Shown piece after piece: positions 36,172 through 44,483 of a stretch of DNA of 64,000 nt. The position numbers and the translations under genes are program-made. The notes beneath the pieces were generated by a model. That model did not search any database. It saw only the letters and a program-made list of their open reading frames with translations, and was not told the origin of the DNA. Source of the stretch: Lachnospiraceae bacterium (GTDB lineage Bacteria > Bacillota > Clostridia > Lachnospirales > Lachnospiraceae); contig JAQUVX010000007.1 of NCBI GenBank assembly GCA_028693165.1, positions 1-64,000 of the forward strand. The letters run 5' to 3'. The stretch's first letter is position 1. Each line of letters opens with the position of its first letter.

Positions 36172-37415
36172 CCATTCTCCTGTTTCTTAATATAAGTTTT
36201 GTGGCTCTCTTCAATATGATTCAACCGTTCATACTGTTCAATATTCCCAGACAATTCCTTCTTTCGGAGCAGGTATGTAACCAGCTCCGTCGTCAGCCGG
36301 TACAGCACGGCAAAGGTCGGAACCCCGATAATCATGCCGACAAAGCCGAACAGTCCCCCGAACAGCAGGATCGAAAACAGCACCCAAAAGCTGGAAAGTC
36401 CCGTGGAGTCTCCCAGAATCTTCGGACCGATGATGTTGCCGTCCACCTGCTGCAGCAGAAAGATAAATCCAATAAACAGAAGACATTTCATCGGACTGAC
36501 CAGAAGAATGAAAAATGCACTCGGAATCGCACCGATAAACGGCCCGAAGAACGGAATCACATTTGTCACACCGATGATGACGCTGATCAAAAGTACATAC
36601 GGCATCTTCATCACGCTCAGCAGAACAAAGCTCAGCAGTCCGATAATCAGGGAATCCAACAGCTTTCCGATGATGAATCCGCCAAACACCTTATGCACAT
36701 AGCGTGCTTCCTCTATCACTTTATTCGCGGCCAGAAGCGGTAATACCCCATAAGCGATCATTTTCGCCTGCGTCACAAGCTTTTCCTTCATATTCAATAA
36801 GTAGACCATCACAATCAGACCGATCAGGATATCTTTCACCGCACTCAAAACGCTGAATACGCCACTGGAAAGACCTGTCAAAATACTGTAGGTATTGGGA
36901 ATCACCTGGTTGCTGAGCCAGTTCTGGATATAATCACTCGCCGCACCATAATGCTGCATCACCTGTGCTTCCACCGCCGGATTGTCTGCGAAGACGCGCT
37001 CCAGCCAGCGTTCCAGATTGTTGATACCGGCCGGAAATCCTTCAATCAGACCAAGTACGCTGCTGATCAGCTGCGGGATCAGCATGGAAATCAGTCCCGT
37101 CACGACAGCGAGCAGAACGACCAGACTCATCACCGTGGCAAACAACCCTCCCAGTTTTTTTCTGGTACGCTCTGTTTGAATCAGTTTTTCGGTCAGGCCC
37201 ATGACAAAGGTACGCACCCGGTTGTAGATCGGCGTCAGCAGATAGGCAAACACCGCTCCCCAGGTAATCGGTGCCAGAATACCAAGCAGGATGTCCACGC
37301 CGCGCCGAACCCGCGCCCAGTTGATCAGAAGGAATACAAACGCCACCAAAAAAGCCAGCACCACAAATGCCGTCACTCCCCAATATATATATCTGCGATA
37401 TTTCTCGTTTTTCAT
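36168..37415 (-). CDS. AI-2E family (PerM/YtvI-like) transporter (415 aa)
   Basis: Integral membrane protein with about eight hydrophobic segments. Family features are ILAPITWGAVFAYLLTPIYN near the N-terminus and the C-terminal stretches GVTNVIPFFGPFIGAIPSAF and QQVDGNIIGPKILGDSTGLS. The substrate is unknown; members export small signals or ions, and the AI-2 link of the family name is not proven for this clade. AAGGAG precedes the ATG at 37415. It forms a two-gene operon with the SpoIID-like gene through an ATGA overlap. Confidence 0.9.
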   Translation of the reverse strand: MKNEKYRRYIYWGVTAFVVLAFLVAFVFLLINWARVRRGVDILLGILAPITWGAVFAYLLTPIYNRVRTFVMGLTEKLIQTERTRKKLGGLFATVMSLVVLLAVVTGLISMLIPQLISSVLGLIEGFPAGINNLERWLERVFADNPAVEAQVMQHYGAASDYIQNWLSNQVIPNTYSILTGLSSGVFSVLSAVKDILIGLIVMVYLLNMKEKLVTQAKMIAYGVLPLLAANKVIEEARYVHKVFGGFIIGKLLDSLIIGLLSFVLLSVMKMPYVLLISVIIGVTNVIPFFGPFIGAIPSAFFILLVSPMKCLLFIGFIFLLQQVDGNIIGPKILGDSTGLSSFWVLFSILLFGGLFGFVGMIIGVPTFAVLYRLTTELVTYLLRKKELSGNIEQYERLNHIEESHKTYIKKQENG

Positions 37416-37501
37416 AATTTCTCCTTTTGTGGAAATTATTGCCAGGAAAAAGCGCCTCTAAACGAATCAGCTTTTCCACCGATTATAGATTACCACAGAT
37501 T

Positions 37502-37536
37502 GGCAAAAAAAGAAAGAGTCCGCCGAAGCAGACTCT
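37502..37536 (-). terminator. Rho-independent terminator of the 6S RNA gene
   Basis: On the minus strand AGAGTCTGC and GCGGACTCT pair around a TTCG tetraloop (plus-strand 37515-37536), followed by TTTCTTTTTTT. It lies directly after the 3' arm of the 6S RNA. Confidence 0.85.
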
Positions 37537-37540
37537 CTTC

Positions 37541-37738
37541 TCTTTTGTAATCCCGGGATGCCGTTCTTACTTATTGACGCCTAGCAGTGCTAGGTGGGCG
37601 ACCTCACGTAAATTTCTGCCTTCCTCTCGCAGGAGGCTTGACATCCACTTACAAATATTGGAATCCCGGAGTCAGTAATGTAGGTTCAAAATGGGTAAGG
37701 TTGTCGAGCATTCCAGGAATTACACTCTCTCTTTTGAT
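37541..37738 (-). ncRNA. ssrS: 6S RNA (about 198 nt)
   Basis: The transcript folds into one long imperfect hairpin. The 5' arm TGTAATTCCTGGAATGC pairs with the 3' arm GCATCCCGGGATTACA with one mismatch and one bulge. The tip holds a stable hairpin (GCCTCCT with AGGAAGGC), and the 3' side of the central bubble has a small hairpin CCTAGC/GCTAGG. This is the architecture of 6S RNA, which binds sigma-A RNA polymerase by mimicking an open promoter. The 3' closing stretch CGGCATCCCGGGATT resembles the bacterial 6S end. It has a consensus promoter and its own terminator. No protein frame fits. Confidence 0.8.
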
Positions 37739-37744
37739 GTCTCA

Positions 37745-37773
37745 ATTATACAACAGATGAGGAGGTTTTTCAA
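37745..37773 (-). promoter_or_regulatory. Strong promoter of the 6S RNA gene
   Basis: Minus-strand TTGAAA (37773-37768), a 17-base spacer and TATAAT (37750-37745). Transcription would begin near 37738. Confidence 0.8.
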
Positions 37774-37818
37774 GTTCCTTTTCCTGCCAGCCGTATATTT
37801 ATCGGTTCGTTTTTTCGA

Positions 37819-38154
37819 CTATTGAAAGACCGTCTGCACCAGAAACATGTACACCACCGTGCCTGCGCCGATACTGAGCAGGGAATTGCTTTTCCAGCGG
37901 TGCAGCAGCACAATCACCAGCACAGCCAGAAACTCCGGCGCGCCGTGTGGCGCCGCCAGAAGCTGCACGCCCTTCAGACAATAGACCACCAAAAGTCCCA
38001 TCGTCGCAAACGGCAGCGTCTTTCCCAAAAAGTCCACAAACCGCGGTGTCGCCTTCCCCGCCGGAAAGATCAGAAACGGAAGGAATCGGGTAACCAATGT
38101 GCCCGCAATCATAGCCGCCACGATCAGCAGCTCTCTCATAAATTCAGGTCTCAT
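37819..38154 (-). CDS. azlD: Branched-chain amino acid export subunit AzlD (111 aa)
   Basis: Small four-helix membrane protein with LIVAAMIAGTLVTRFLPFLI and LPFATMGLLVVYCLKGVQLL. It is the small partner of AzlC in LIV-E-type exporters of branched-chain amino acids. Its start overlaps azlC by four bases. The downstream 6S RNA promoter begins 45 bases beyond its stop codon. Confidence 0.9.
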   Translation of the reverse strand: MRPEFMRELLIVAAMIAGTLVTRFLPFLIFPAGKATPRFVDFLGKTLPFATMGLLVVYCLKGVQLLAAPHGAPEFLAVLVIVLLHRWKSNSLLSIGAGTVVYMFLVQTVFQ

Positions 38155-38852
38155 GTCCGTTCCTCCTTTCCATTTCTCTTATATTGAAATCCCAAAACCG
38201 CAAAAATGAGCACCATGGATGGGATGATGAAGGCACTCTGGCCGAAGATCCACAGACAGCCAACCGTGGCCGCCACGCCGAGCACCGCCGGGCCGTGACC
38301 GTCCTTCTGCTTCCACTGATCCACAAAAATCACGACAAACAGCGCCGTCAGCGCAAAATCAAGCCCCGTTGTGTCGAAGGTGATAAAGCTGCCCGCAATC
38401 GCTCCCAGCACACTTCCGGTCACCCAGTAGATCTGGTCCAAAAGCGTGATCCAGAAATACACATGATCCGCATTGAGATTCTTCGGCACCTGCTCGTGGC
38501 AGACCACCGAAAAGGTCTCGTCCGTCAGCCCAAAAATCAGATACGGCTTTCGCTCCTTCACCGTGCTGTATTTCCCCAGCATCGAAATCCCGTAAAATAA
38601 ATGACGGGCATTGAGTACCAGCGACATGAAAAGCGCGGTGATGGGATGCACCAGCGAGGTCAGCATGGTCACCCCCAGATACTGCAAACTTCCCGCATAG
38701 ACCAATGTGCTGATGGCAAAGATCCACCAGAATCCAAATCCATTGACATGCATCAAAATCCCATACGCCATCCCCAAAAACAGATAGCCGACCATCACCG
38801 GCACCGTCCTCGGAAATGCATAGCGGATCTCATCTCTTATCCTCTCTCCCAT
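38151..38852 (-). CDS. azlC: Branched-chain amino acid export subunit AzlC (233 aa)
   Basis: Membrane protein with about seven hydrophobic segments. AzlC family features are AFPRTVPVMVGYLFLGMAYG, STLVYAGSLQYLGVTMLT and LNARHLFYGISMLGKY. I chose the ATG at 38852 (MGERIRDEIRYAF) because AAAGGAA precedes it; the frame is open to 38894 without a ribosome site. It forms a two-gene operon with azlD. Confidence 0.92.
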   Translation of the reverse strand: MGERIRDEIRYAFPRTVPVMVGYLFLGMAYGILMHVNGFGFWWIFAISTLVYAGSLQYLGVTMLTSLVHPITALFMSLVLNARHLFYGISMLGKYSTVKERKPYLIFGLTDETFSVVCHEQVPKNLNADHVYFWITLLDQIYWVTGSVLGAIAGSFITFDTTGLDFALTALFVVIFVDQWKQKDGHGPAVLGVAATVGCLWIFGQSAFIIPSMVLIFAVLGFQYKRNGKEERT

Positions 38853-38888
38853 GGTACATAAAATTCCTTTCCTCTGCCATCCAAAAAC

Positions 38889-38917
38889 TTGCAATTCCGG
38901 CTGGTTTTTCGTATACT
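38889..38917 (+). promoter_or_regulatory. Promoter of the radical SAM gene
   Basis: TTGCAA at 38889-38894, a 17-base spacer and TATACT at 38912-38917, about 55 bases before the start codon. Confidence 0.65.
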
Positions 38918-38970
38918 ATTGGATAGTTTACCCTTGACTGCTTCATTTGTCAATCCAGAAAGGAACCATC

Positions 38971-39903
38971 ATGCCGATTGAACAACAGATAACTTTCTGC
39001 CAACTCTGCCCGCGTATGTGCGGCGTCAACCGCTTAGAACAGACCGGCTTTTGCGGCGCTCCCGGCCAGCTCATGGCGGCCCGCGCGGCCCTGCATCACT
39101 GGGAGGAGCCCTGCATCAGCGGAACCCGCGGGAGCGGGACGGTGTTCTTCTCCGGCTGCACGCTGCGCTGCTGCTTCTGCCAGAATTATCAGATCAGCCA
39201 GGATGCTTTCGGCAAAGCCCTCTCGCCCCGTCAGCTAGCCGATATTTTCCTGCGCCTACAGGCACAGGGCGCACACAACATCAATCTGGTAACCGCCACC
39301 CAGTATCTCCCCTGGATTCTTCCTGCCCTGGAGCTGGTTCGGGATCAGCTTCACATCCCGGTGGTCTACAACTGCGGCGGCTATGAGCGCACAGAGACGG
39401 TTTTGGCCCTGAAAGATTATGTGGACATCTGGCTTCCAGATCTGAAATATTTTGATTCCGAACTCTCCGCCCGCTATTCCCGGGCGCGCGACTATTTCGA
39501 TGTGGCGGCAAAGGCGGTCACACAGATGATTACACAGGTCGGCGCACCTTCTTTTCACGAGGAAACCGAAGCAGACGGACAGACACCGCACTCCATCATG
39601 GACCGGGGTGTGATCATCCGCCACTTAGTCCTGCCCGGCCAAAAGGAGGACTCCATCCGCCTGCTTCACTGGATGGCCGAGACCCTTCCCCGGGGACAGT
39701 TTTACATCAGTCTGTTGAGCCAGTATACGCCGTTTTATCACAGCAGCGAGTTTCCGGAGCTGAACCGGCGCATTACCAGCTATGAATATCAGAAGGTTGT
39801 GGATGCGGCCCTGAATCTGGGCCTGGAACAGGGATTTATGCAGGAAAAAAGCAGCGCGAAGGAAGAATACACGCCGCCGTTTGATCTGGAAGGTTTGGAC
39901 TGA
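38971..39903 (+). CDS. Radical SAM protein, PflA-like (310 aa)
   Basis: The iron-sulfur and SAM site is SGCTLRCCFCQNYQIS, a CxxxCxxC motif. An N-terminal cysteine cluster (FCQLCPRMCGVNR and GFCGAP) precedes it, as in the pyruvate-formate-lyase-activating-enzyme-like family COG1313. VVYNCGGYERTETVLALKDY and DIWLPDLKYFDSELSARYS are typical of that group. The target protein is unknown and no glycyl-radical enzyme lies nearby. I chose the ATG at 38971 with AAAGGA; the open frame begins at a TTG at 38947. Confidence 0.9.
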   Translation: MPIEQQITFCQLCPRMCGVNRLEQTGFCGAPGQLMAARAALHHWEEPCISGTRGSGTVFFSGCTLRCCFCQNYQISQDAFGKALSPRQLADIFLRLQAQGAHNINLVTATQYLPWILPALELVRDQLHIPVVYNCGGYERTETVLALKDYVDIWLPDLKYFDSELSARYSRARDYFDVAAKAVTQMITQVGAPSFHEETEADGQTPHSIMDRGVIIRHLVLPGQKEDSIRLLHWMAETLPRGQFYISLLSQYTPFYHSSEFPELNRRITSYEYQKVVDAALNLGLEQGFMQEKSSAKEEYTPPFDLEGLD

Positions 39904-39911
39904 ATTTAAGA

Positions 39912-39945
39912 GTGGTTATCAATGATTGACATCTTTGATAACCAC
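39912..39945. terminator. Perfect 11-bp hairpin between the radical SAM gene and the purine-rich interval
   Basis: GTGGTTATCAA (39912-39922) pairs with TTGATAACCAC (39935-39945). It lies 8 bases after the radical SAM stop codon and could end that transcript or the leftward transcript starting near 40363. It lacks a clear U tract on either strand. Confidence 0.5.
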
Positions 39946-40363
39946 CCTTAATGCACTTCGTCCATTGGAGTATACCTCTCTTTGGCTTTTTCTATATGAA
40001 ATTGTTCCCTCTACATCTGCTACTTAACCGTTCCGATTGTTTCCCATTCATTTTACTTTTTTTCTTTGTTATCCGATTTTGAAATTTATCTTTTTCTTGA
40101 TACTTTCTCGTCATATCAGGAATTGGATTCTTTCAATTTGTGATAACGTTCTGATTTGGTATTCTTCTTTTCCTGGTTTTTCACTTCGTAGATTCGTTTT
40201 CCTATGTTTCTGATTATCTCTTTCTGATAATAGAAACTTCATTTAATAGTTCGGCGGTCCGTACCTCCTTCTTTTAAATTTTTGTTTCTTTGAAATTCCC
40301 TCACGATAGGAATTTCATTTTGAGAACTGTTCTTGTTCTCGTTTGGTTTTCTCTTTCTTTGTT
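39946..40363 (-). ncRNA. Candidate purine-rich non-coding transcript (about 420 nt)
   Basis: A consensus promoter at 40370-40398 points leftward into an interval without a normal gene. The minus strand is strongly rich in A and G. It contains several short stems: GAGAAC/GTTCTC, GAAATTCC/GGAATTTC and ATTATC/GATAAT. AAGGAGGT occurs in the middle, but the next ATG is 21 bases away and opens only 43 codons (MKFLLSERDNQKHRKTNL at its start). It could be a small RNA, a leader or a carrier of a small peptide. No known RNA family is recognised. Confidence 0.4.
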
Positions 40364-40369
40364 GTCTTT

Positions 40370-40398
40370 ATAATAGCAGATGTCCGTTTATTTGTCAA
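40370..40398 (-). promoter_or_regulatory. Strong promoter of the purine-rich transcript
   Basis: Minus-strand TTGACA (40398-40393), a 17-base spacer and TATTAT (40375-40370). It points away from the DarA-like gene, which ends at 40465. Confidence 0.7.
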
Positions 40399-40464
40399 TG
40401 CTTTTTGTTTAAAATTTTTATATTAATTGTTAATTGTTAATTTGTATGTAATTATTCAAACAAT

Positions 40465-40800
40465 TTAGAATTTCTCAAACCGTTCAACATCTGTCACAAA
40501 GATCGTTGCTCCGCCCAGTTCCACCGTCACCGGCATCATCATATATCCGGTAGACATGGATCCGATGTTCGGTGTGGGCATATCGCAGCTGATCTTCTGA
40601 CGCTTGCCGCAGGTCTTGCGGATCAGCCCGATCGCCTCGTCCACCCGCGCCTCATCGGTACCGATCATCAGGGTCGCGTTGCCCTTCTTCAAAAAGCCGC
40701 CGGTCGTCGCCAGCTTCGTCACACTGAACTGATTCTCATTCAATACATCGGTCACTCTGTTTCCGTCATCGGAACTTACGATTGCATAAATTATTTTCAT
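40465..40800 (-). CDS. darA: PII-like cyclic-di-AMP receptor DarA (111 aa)
   Basis: Small cytoplasmic signal protein of the DarA/PstA (YaaQ) family, which forms trimers that bind c-di-AMP. Family features are KIIYAIVSSDDGNRVTDVLN, FSVTKLATTGGFLKKGNATL, MIGTDEARVDEAIGLIRKTC and the C-terminal VTVELGGATIFVTDVERFE. The length is normal. AGGAGG lies eight bases before the ATG at 40800; the open frame begins three codons earlier. It follows the flavodiiron gene after 47 bases, likely in the same operon. Confidence 0.93.
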   Translation of the reverse strand: MKIIYAIVSSDDGNRVTDVLNENQFSVTKLATTGGFLKKGNATLMIGTDEARVDEAIGLIRKTCGKRQKISCDMPTPNIGSMSTGYMMMPVTVELGGATIFVTDVERFEKF

Positions 40801-40847
40801 TATGAACACCTCCTGAAGAAAGCCTGTTGTCGTGGTTAAATGATGCT

Positions 40848-42026
40848 TTATATTATATCACAAGATCCGCTAATTGCACCAGCCAGTTTTTGCATTACCA
40901 CTTCGGTATCTGCATGCACAGCGGATTTGATGGTAACCACCGGTTCCAGAATGTTTACATCCTTCATGGTCTCCAACATTGCGCGCATCACCTTGCCGGC
41001 CAGCGGCGCCCAGGAACCGTTTTCCATGATGCCCACGGTGCGCTTCTGATAATTCTTTGACTTCAAATGCAGCAGGAATTCTTCCATACAGGGGAACACA
41101 CCGCCGTCATAGGTGGCTCCCGCCACGATCATCCGATCGTAGAAAAATGCCTTTCTGACAGACAGGGACATATCCGTGCGGGACAGATCCAGCACCTCCA
41201 CCGATTCCTCACCCTGCTCGCGCAAAAGTTCCGCCATCCGGCGCGCCGCGTTGGCCGTATTGCCGTGGATGGAGGCGAAGGCCACCAGGACTCCGGACTG
41301 CTCCGGCTGATAGGTGCTCCAGGTCTGATATTTGCCGATGTAATAGTCCAGATTGTCCTTCAAAATGGGGCCATGAAGCGGACAGATCCGCGCAATGTCC
41401 AGGTTGGCGGCCTTTTTTAAGAGTCCCTGCACCTGCACGCCGTATTTGCCGACAATATTCAGATAGTAGCGAGCCGCTTCCTCGGTCCAGTCCTCCTCCA
41501 CATCCAACGTTCCGAACTTGCCGAAGCCATCGGCGGAAAACAGGGTTTTGCTGGCCTGCTCATAGGTAACCATGACCTCCGGCCAGTGAACCATCGGTGC
41601 CATGAAAAACTGCAGCGTGTGATGGCCCAGCTCCAGGGTGCTGCCCTCCTTCACTTCCACCTTGCGCTCACCGAGATCCACATCGAAAAACTGCGTGATC
41701 ATCGCGAAGGTCTTTGCATTTCCCACAATCTTTACCTCCGGGTAGCGCTGCGCAAACTGCCAGATGTTCGCCGCGTGATCCGGCTCCATATGCGACACGA
41801 TCAGGTAATCCACCGATTCGCCGGCCAGCGTCTGCTCCAGATTGGCAAACCACTGCTCCGTCGCGCGGTTGTCCACCGTGTCCAGCACCGCGATCTTGTC
41901 GTCCAGAATCACGTAGGAATTGTAAGAAACGCCCTGTGGGACTGCATACTGACTTTCAAACAAATCCAACGTCTTATCATTGACTCCGATATAAACTATA
42001 TTCTCCGAAATAAACGTATCACTCAT
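40848..42026 (-). CDS. Flavodiiron protein, FprA family (392 aa)
   Basis: Reduces oxygen and/or nitric oxide in anaerobes. The N-terminal metallo-beta-lactamase-like di-iron domain shows HMEPDHAANIW and the later metal ligand in HWPEVMVTYE, with CPLHGPIL near residue 225. The C-terminal flavodoxin domain has VAFASIHGNTANAARRMAEL and AGATYDGGVFPCMEEFLLHL. Start at 42026 has AAGGAG; the upstream open frame to 42056 is not needed. Its neighbours are a YhfC protease and DarA. Confidence 0.93.
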   Translation of the reverse strand: MSDTFISENIVYIGVNDKTLDLFESQYAVPQGVSYNSYVILDDKIAVLDTVDNRATEQWFANLEQTLAGESVDYLIVSHMEPDHAANIWQFAQRYPEVKIVGNAKTFAMITQFFDVDLGERKVEVKEGSTLELGHHTLQFFMAPMVHWPEVMVTYEQASKTLFSADGFGKFGTLDVEEDWTEEAARYYLNIVGKYGVQVQGLLKKAANLDIARICPLHGPILKDNLDYYIGKYQTWSTYQPEQSGVLVAFASIHGNTANAARRMAELLREQGEESVEVLDLSRTDMSLSVRKAFFYDRMIVAGATYDGGVFPCMEEFLLHLKSKNYQKRTVGIMENGSWAPLAGKVMRAMLETMKDVNILEPVVTIKSAVHADTEVVMQKLAGAISGSCDII

Positions 42027-42066
42027 GTCTGTTCTCCTTCTTGTCTTACGATTCAAGTCTTACCAT

Positions 42067-42870
42067 TCAAATCTCAATTTCCTGTTCCTGCTGCCATACC
42101 AGTTTCCATGCCAGCAGGCCGATAGCCACGGTTCCGGCCAGTGTCACCAGCTCGGCAAAAATCAGCGAACCATGGTTTGCAATCAGCACCACCATGGCAT
42201 CCACAGCTGCATGCAGCAGAATCGCCAATACAAAGAAGCCCTTTTTTGCAGGTTCTTTTACCGCGCGATAAACCAGCAGCGAAAGGGCCAGATGCAGGGC
42301 GACCGCGATGATCCGCTCCGCTCCGCCAAGGAAAAACTGCCAGGCCGGGAGCGTTCCGAGCGGCATCAGACTTTCCATCACCTGCTGCGCATTGGCATCC
42401 TCGGCAAGCGCTGAGACAAACCCTCCTGAATTCAGCAGAATCGAGCTGACCAGGTTGTTGATGGAGGGAATTCCCAGAATCAGGATCGCCTCCATGCCGC
42501 CATGTCCTGCACCGTACATCAGCGCATTTTCCTTCGTCAGATTCTTTTTGAGGAAGAAACGCATGGCGAGATATCGCCCGGTCTCCTCAAAAACTCCGGC
42601 CGCCAGGCCGCCATAAAGGGCATAAAGCCAAATGTTGTTCTTCAGTGCCTCGCTGACCGGTCCCAGCTTGAAGATGACCAGCGTATGCAAAAGCTGCTCC
42701 AGAACCAGTGCAAAGAGAAAGAACGTGGCACAGCCGAGGAAAAAAGCAGGCAGACTCGCTTTCAGCTTCCGGTACAGCACCACACAGAGGGCTGTCGGCA
42801 AGCCCCACGCTACGATCAGCGAAAACACTATCCCTGCGATATTTCCCATCGGAACCTGAATCGTCGTCAT
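42067..42870 (-). CDS. YhfC-type intramembrane metalloprotease (267 aa)
   Basis: Integral membrane protein with about eight hydrophobic segments. The YhfC/CPBP-like glutamate-type motif is visible as GVFEETGRYLAMRFF near residue 93, followed by ALMYGAGHGGMEAILIL. These Glu/His residues form the putative active site of the family. The substrate is unknown. It overlaps the upstream response regulator by four bases and is 40 bases from the flavodiiron gene, so the four genes form one leftward operon. Confidence 0.85.
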   Translation of the reverse strand: MTTIQVPMGNIAGIVFSLIVAWGLPTALCVVLYRKLKASLPAFFLGCATFFLFALVLEQLLHTLVIFKLGPVSEALKNNIWLYALYGGLAAGVFEETGRYLAMRFFLKKNLTKENALMYGAGHGGMEAILILGIPSINNLVSSILLNSGGFVSALAEDANAQQVMESLMPLGTLPAWQFFLGGAERIIAVALHLALSLLVYRAVKEPAKKGFFVLAILLHAAVDAMVVLIANHGSLIFAELVTLAGTVAIGLLAWKLVWQQEQEIEI

Positions 42871-43247
42871 AGGTTACCCTCCTTCTTTTCCTTCTGATAG
42901 TTGTGAATCAGTTGGGCCACCTGTGCCCGGGTATATGGTTTTTCAAGGAATCCATAAGCCTGAATCTTCCATGCTTCCAGAGAAAACCCCGGGATGCTGG
43001 ACATCAGCACCACCGACGGCGCATCGGCAAGCTTATGCAGTTCCGATGCCAGACTGATTCCGCTGATATCCGGCATTACAATATCGGTAAACACCAGATC
43101 GACCTGGTTTTGTTTGACGAATTCGACCACGGCCACCGCTTCCTCGAAGCAGCCCAAAAGCTCCACATCCTCCATGCTGCGAAAAATCCCAATCAACTTA
43201 TCCAGCAATTCCGGCGCATTGTCCACCGCCACAACCCTCGTTGCCAT
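42867..43247 (-). CDS. Stand-alone response-regulator receiver (126 aa)
   Basis: Single CheY-like domain without an output domain. The phospho-acceptor is D55 in VFTDIVMPDISG. The switch serine lies in VVLMSSIPG and the lysine in FLEKPYTRAQ. The N-terminal acidic pair is reduced to Asp-Asn (VDN at residues 9-10), which may alter magnesium binding. No sensor kinase is adjacent. A consensus promoter lies 43 to 70 bases upstream, so it is the first gene of the YhfC-FprA-DarA operon. Confidence 0.9.
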   Translation of the reverse strand: MATRVVAVDNAPELLDKLIGIFRSMEDVELLGCFEEAVAVVEFVKQNQVDLVFTDIVMPDISGISLASELHKLADAPSVVLMSSIPGFSLEAWKIQAYGFLEKPYTRAQVAQLIHNYQKEKKEGNL

Positions 43248-43289
43248 ACTTTGTTCCTGCCTTATCTCAAATGTAGTATTTCCTTTTTC

Positions 43290-43317
43290 ATTATATCCGA
43301 TACCGAAAATATGTCAA
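43290..43317 (-). promoter_or_regulatory. Promoter of the response regulator-yhfC-fprA-darA operon
   Basis: Minus-strand TTGACA (43317-43312), a 16-base spacer and TATAAT (43295-43290), both perfect consensus boxes. Confidence 0.75.
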
Positions 43318-43355
43318 TCCGTCACGGCTTCCGGTTTGTCATGGCTTCCGATTCG

Positions 43356-44336
43356 TCACGGCTTCCAGCCGCGAAATGCGGGCGGATCGGCCAGGGGATA
43401 TTCGGCAAAGAGCCGGGACACCGCGGTCTCGTAATCGCTCCGGTGCTGGCTTTTCCGAATCTTTTTGATCTGCTTTTCGCTGTCCGCAAAGGCATCGCCC
43501 AGATAGCACCACAGTTCTTTCATCTTAAACAGCACGTTACGGTCGCCGGACGCGATCTGGCTGTAGGCCTCAAAAATAGCATCGTGATAGGCACGCAGTG
43601 TCTTTTTGTCAAGGCCGGCACCGCTCACGCCGCAGATTTCCCCCGCCAGAGACGGATTGGCTAAGAGTCCTCTTCCAACCATGACATGCTCCACCTGCGG
43701 GAACCGTTGGTGAAACGTTTGAACATCCTTGATGGAAAAGAGATCTCCGTTGTAGCACAGGGGATGTCGACTCTCCTGCACCGCCAGGGCAAAGGCATCC
43801 AGATTGGGATGATTTTTATAAAAATCGGTTCGGACGCGGGGATGGACGATCAGCTCTTTCAGCGGAAACCGGTTGTAAAGCTGAATCAGATCCTCAAACT
43901 CCGACGGGTCCGCCATGCCGATCCGGGTCTTGACGGAAAGCTCCATCCCCAGCCGCTGCATGGAGTCGCAGATACTGTCAAGAAACCCTTCCAGCTCCTC
44001 GGTCCTGCCCAAAAGCCCGGCACCCCGGTGCTTTGACACCACCGTGGCCGACGGACAGCCAAGATTTAAGTTGATTTCCCGATAGCCCAGTTCCCGGATC
44101 CGCTCTGCCGCCCAGCGAAAATTTTCCGCATGGTTACCCAGAATCTGAGGGATCACCGGGATGCCTGCATTGTGCTCCGGCAAAATATCATTTAATTCGC
44201 GCGATGTCAGCTTTCGTGTCTGGGTCGGCGTGATAAACGGCGTATAATAGTGATCAATATGTCCATAAAACTGATGATGGGCATTCCGAAACAGGTATCC
44301 GGTAATGCCCTCCATCGGTGCAAAACTACATTTCAT
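43356..44336 (-). CDS. tRNA-dihydrouridine synthase (326 aa)
   Basis: FMN enzyme that reduces uridines in tRNA. The N-terminus is SFAPMEGITGYLFRNAHHQ. The central stretches INLNLGCPSATVVSKHRGAG and LIVHPRVRTDFYKNHPNLDA contain the catalytic cysteine and phosphate contacts, and HVMVGRGLLANPSLAGEI is the FMN loop. I chose the ATG at 44336 because the upstream frame to 44435 overlaps a promoter. The exact Dus class is uncertain. It diverges from the PH-domain gene. Confidence 0.92.
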   Translation of the reverse strand: MKCSFAPMEGITGYLFRNAHHQFYGHIDHYYTPFITPTQTRKLTSRELNDILPEHNAGIPVIPQILGNHAENFRWAAERIRELGYREINLNLGCPSATVVSKHRGAGLLGRTEELEGFLDSICDSMQRLGMELSVKTRIGMADPSEFEDLIQLYNRFPLKELIVHPRVRTDFYKNHPNLDAFALAVQESRHPLCYNGDLFSIKDVQTFHQRFPQVEHVMVGRGLLANPSLAGEICGVSGAGLDKKTLRAYHDAIFEAYSQIASGDRNVLFKMKELWCYLGDAFADSEKQIKKIRKSQHRSDYETAVSRLFAEYPLADPPAFRGWKP

Positions 44337-44378
44337 CTTCTTGTCCTCGGCTTCTTTTCTCCCACTGCATTTTTTTCG

Positions 44379-44407
44379 ATAATAGCATAGGGAAAAGGAA
44401 AATACAA
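44379..44407 (-). promoter_or_regulatory. Promoter of the tRNA-dihydrouridine synthase gene
   Basis: Minus-strand TTGTAT (44407-44402), a 17-base spacer and TATTAT (44384-44379), about 43 bases before the start codon. Confidence 0.6.
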
Positions 44408-44483
44408 GTGTTTTATCTTTCTCTTGCTTTTTCACAATTCACGTATTATGATGAAAGTTGAGAGAACAAAAGGAGGTATTATT

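Noticed and set aside
37541-37738. SRP (4.5S-like) RNA as an alternative to 6S
   Set aside because: The tip lacks the conserved GGTCAGG...AGCAGC signature of SRP RNA, whereas the closing stem and central-bubble hairpin fit 6S.
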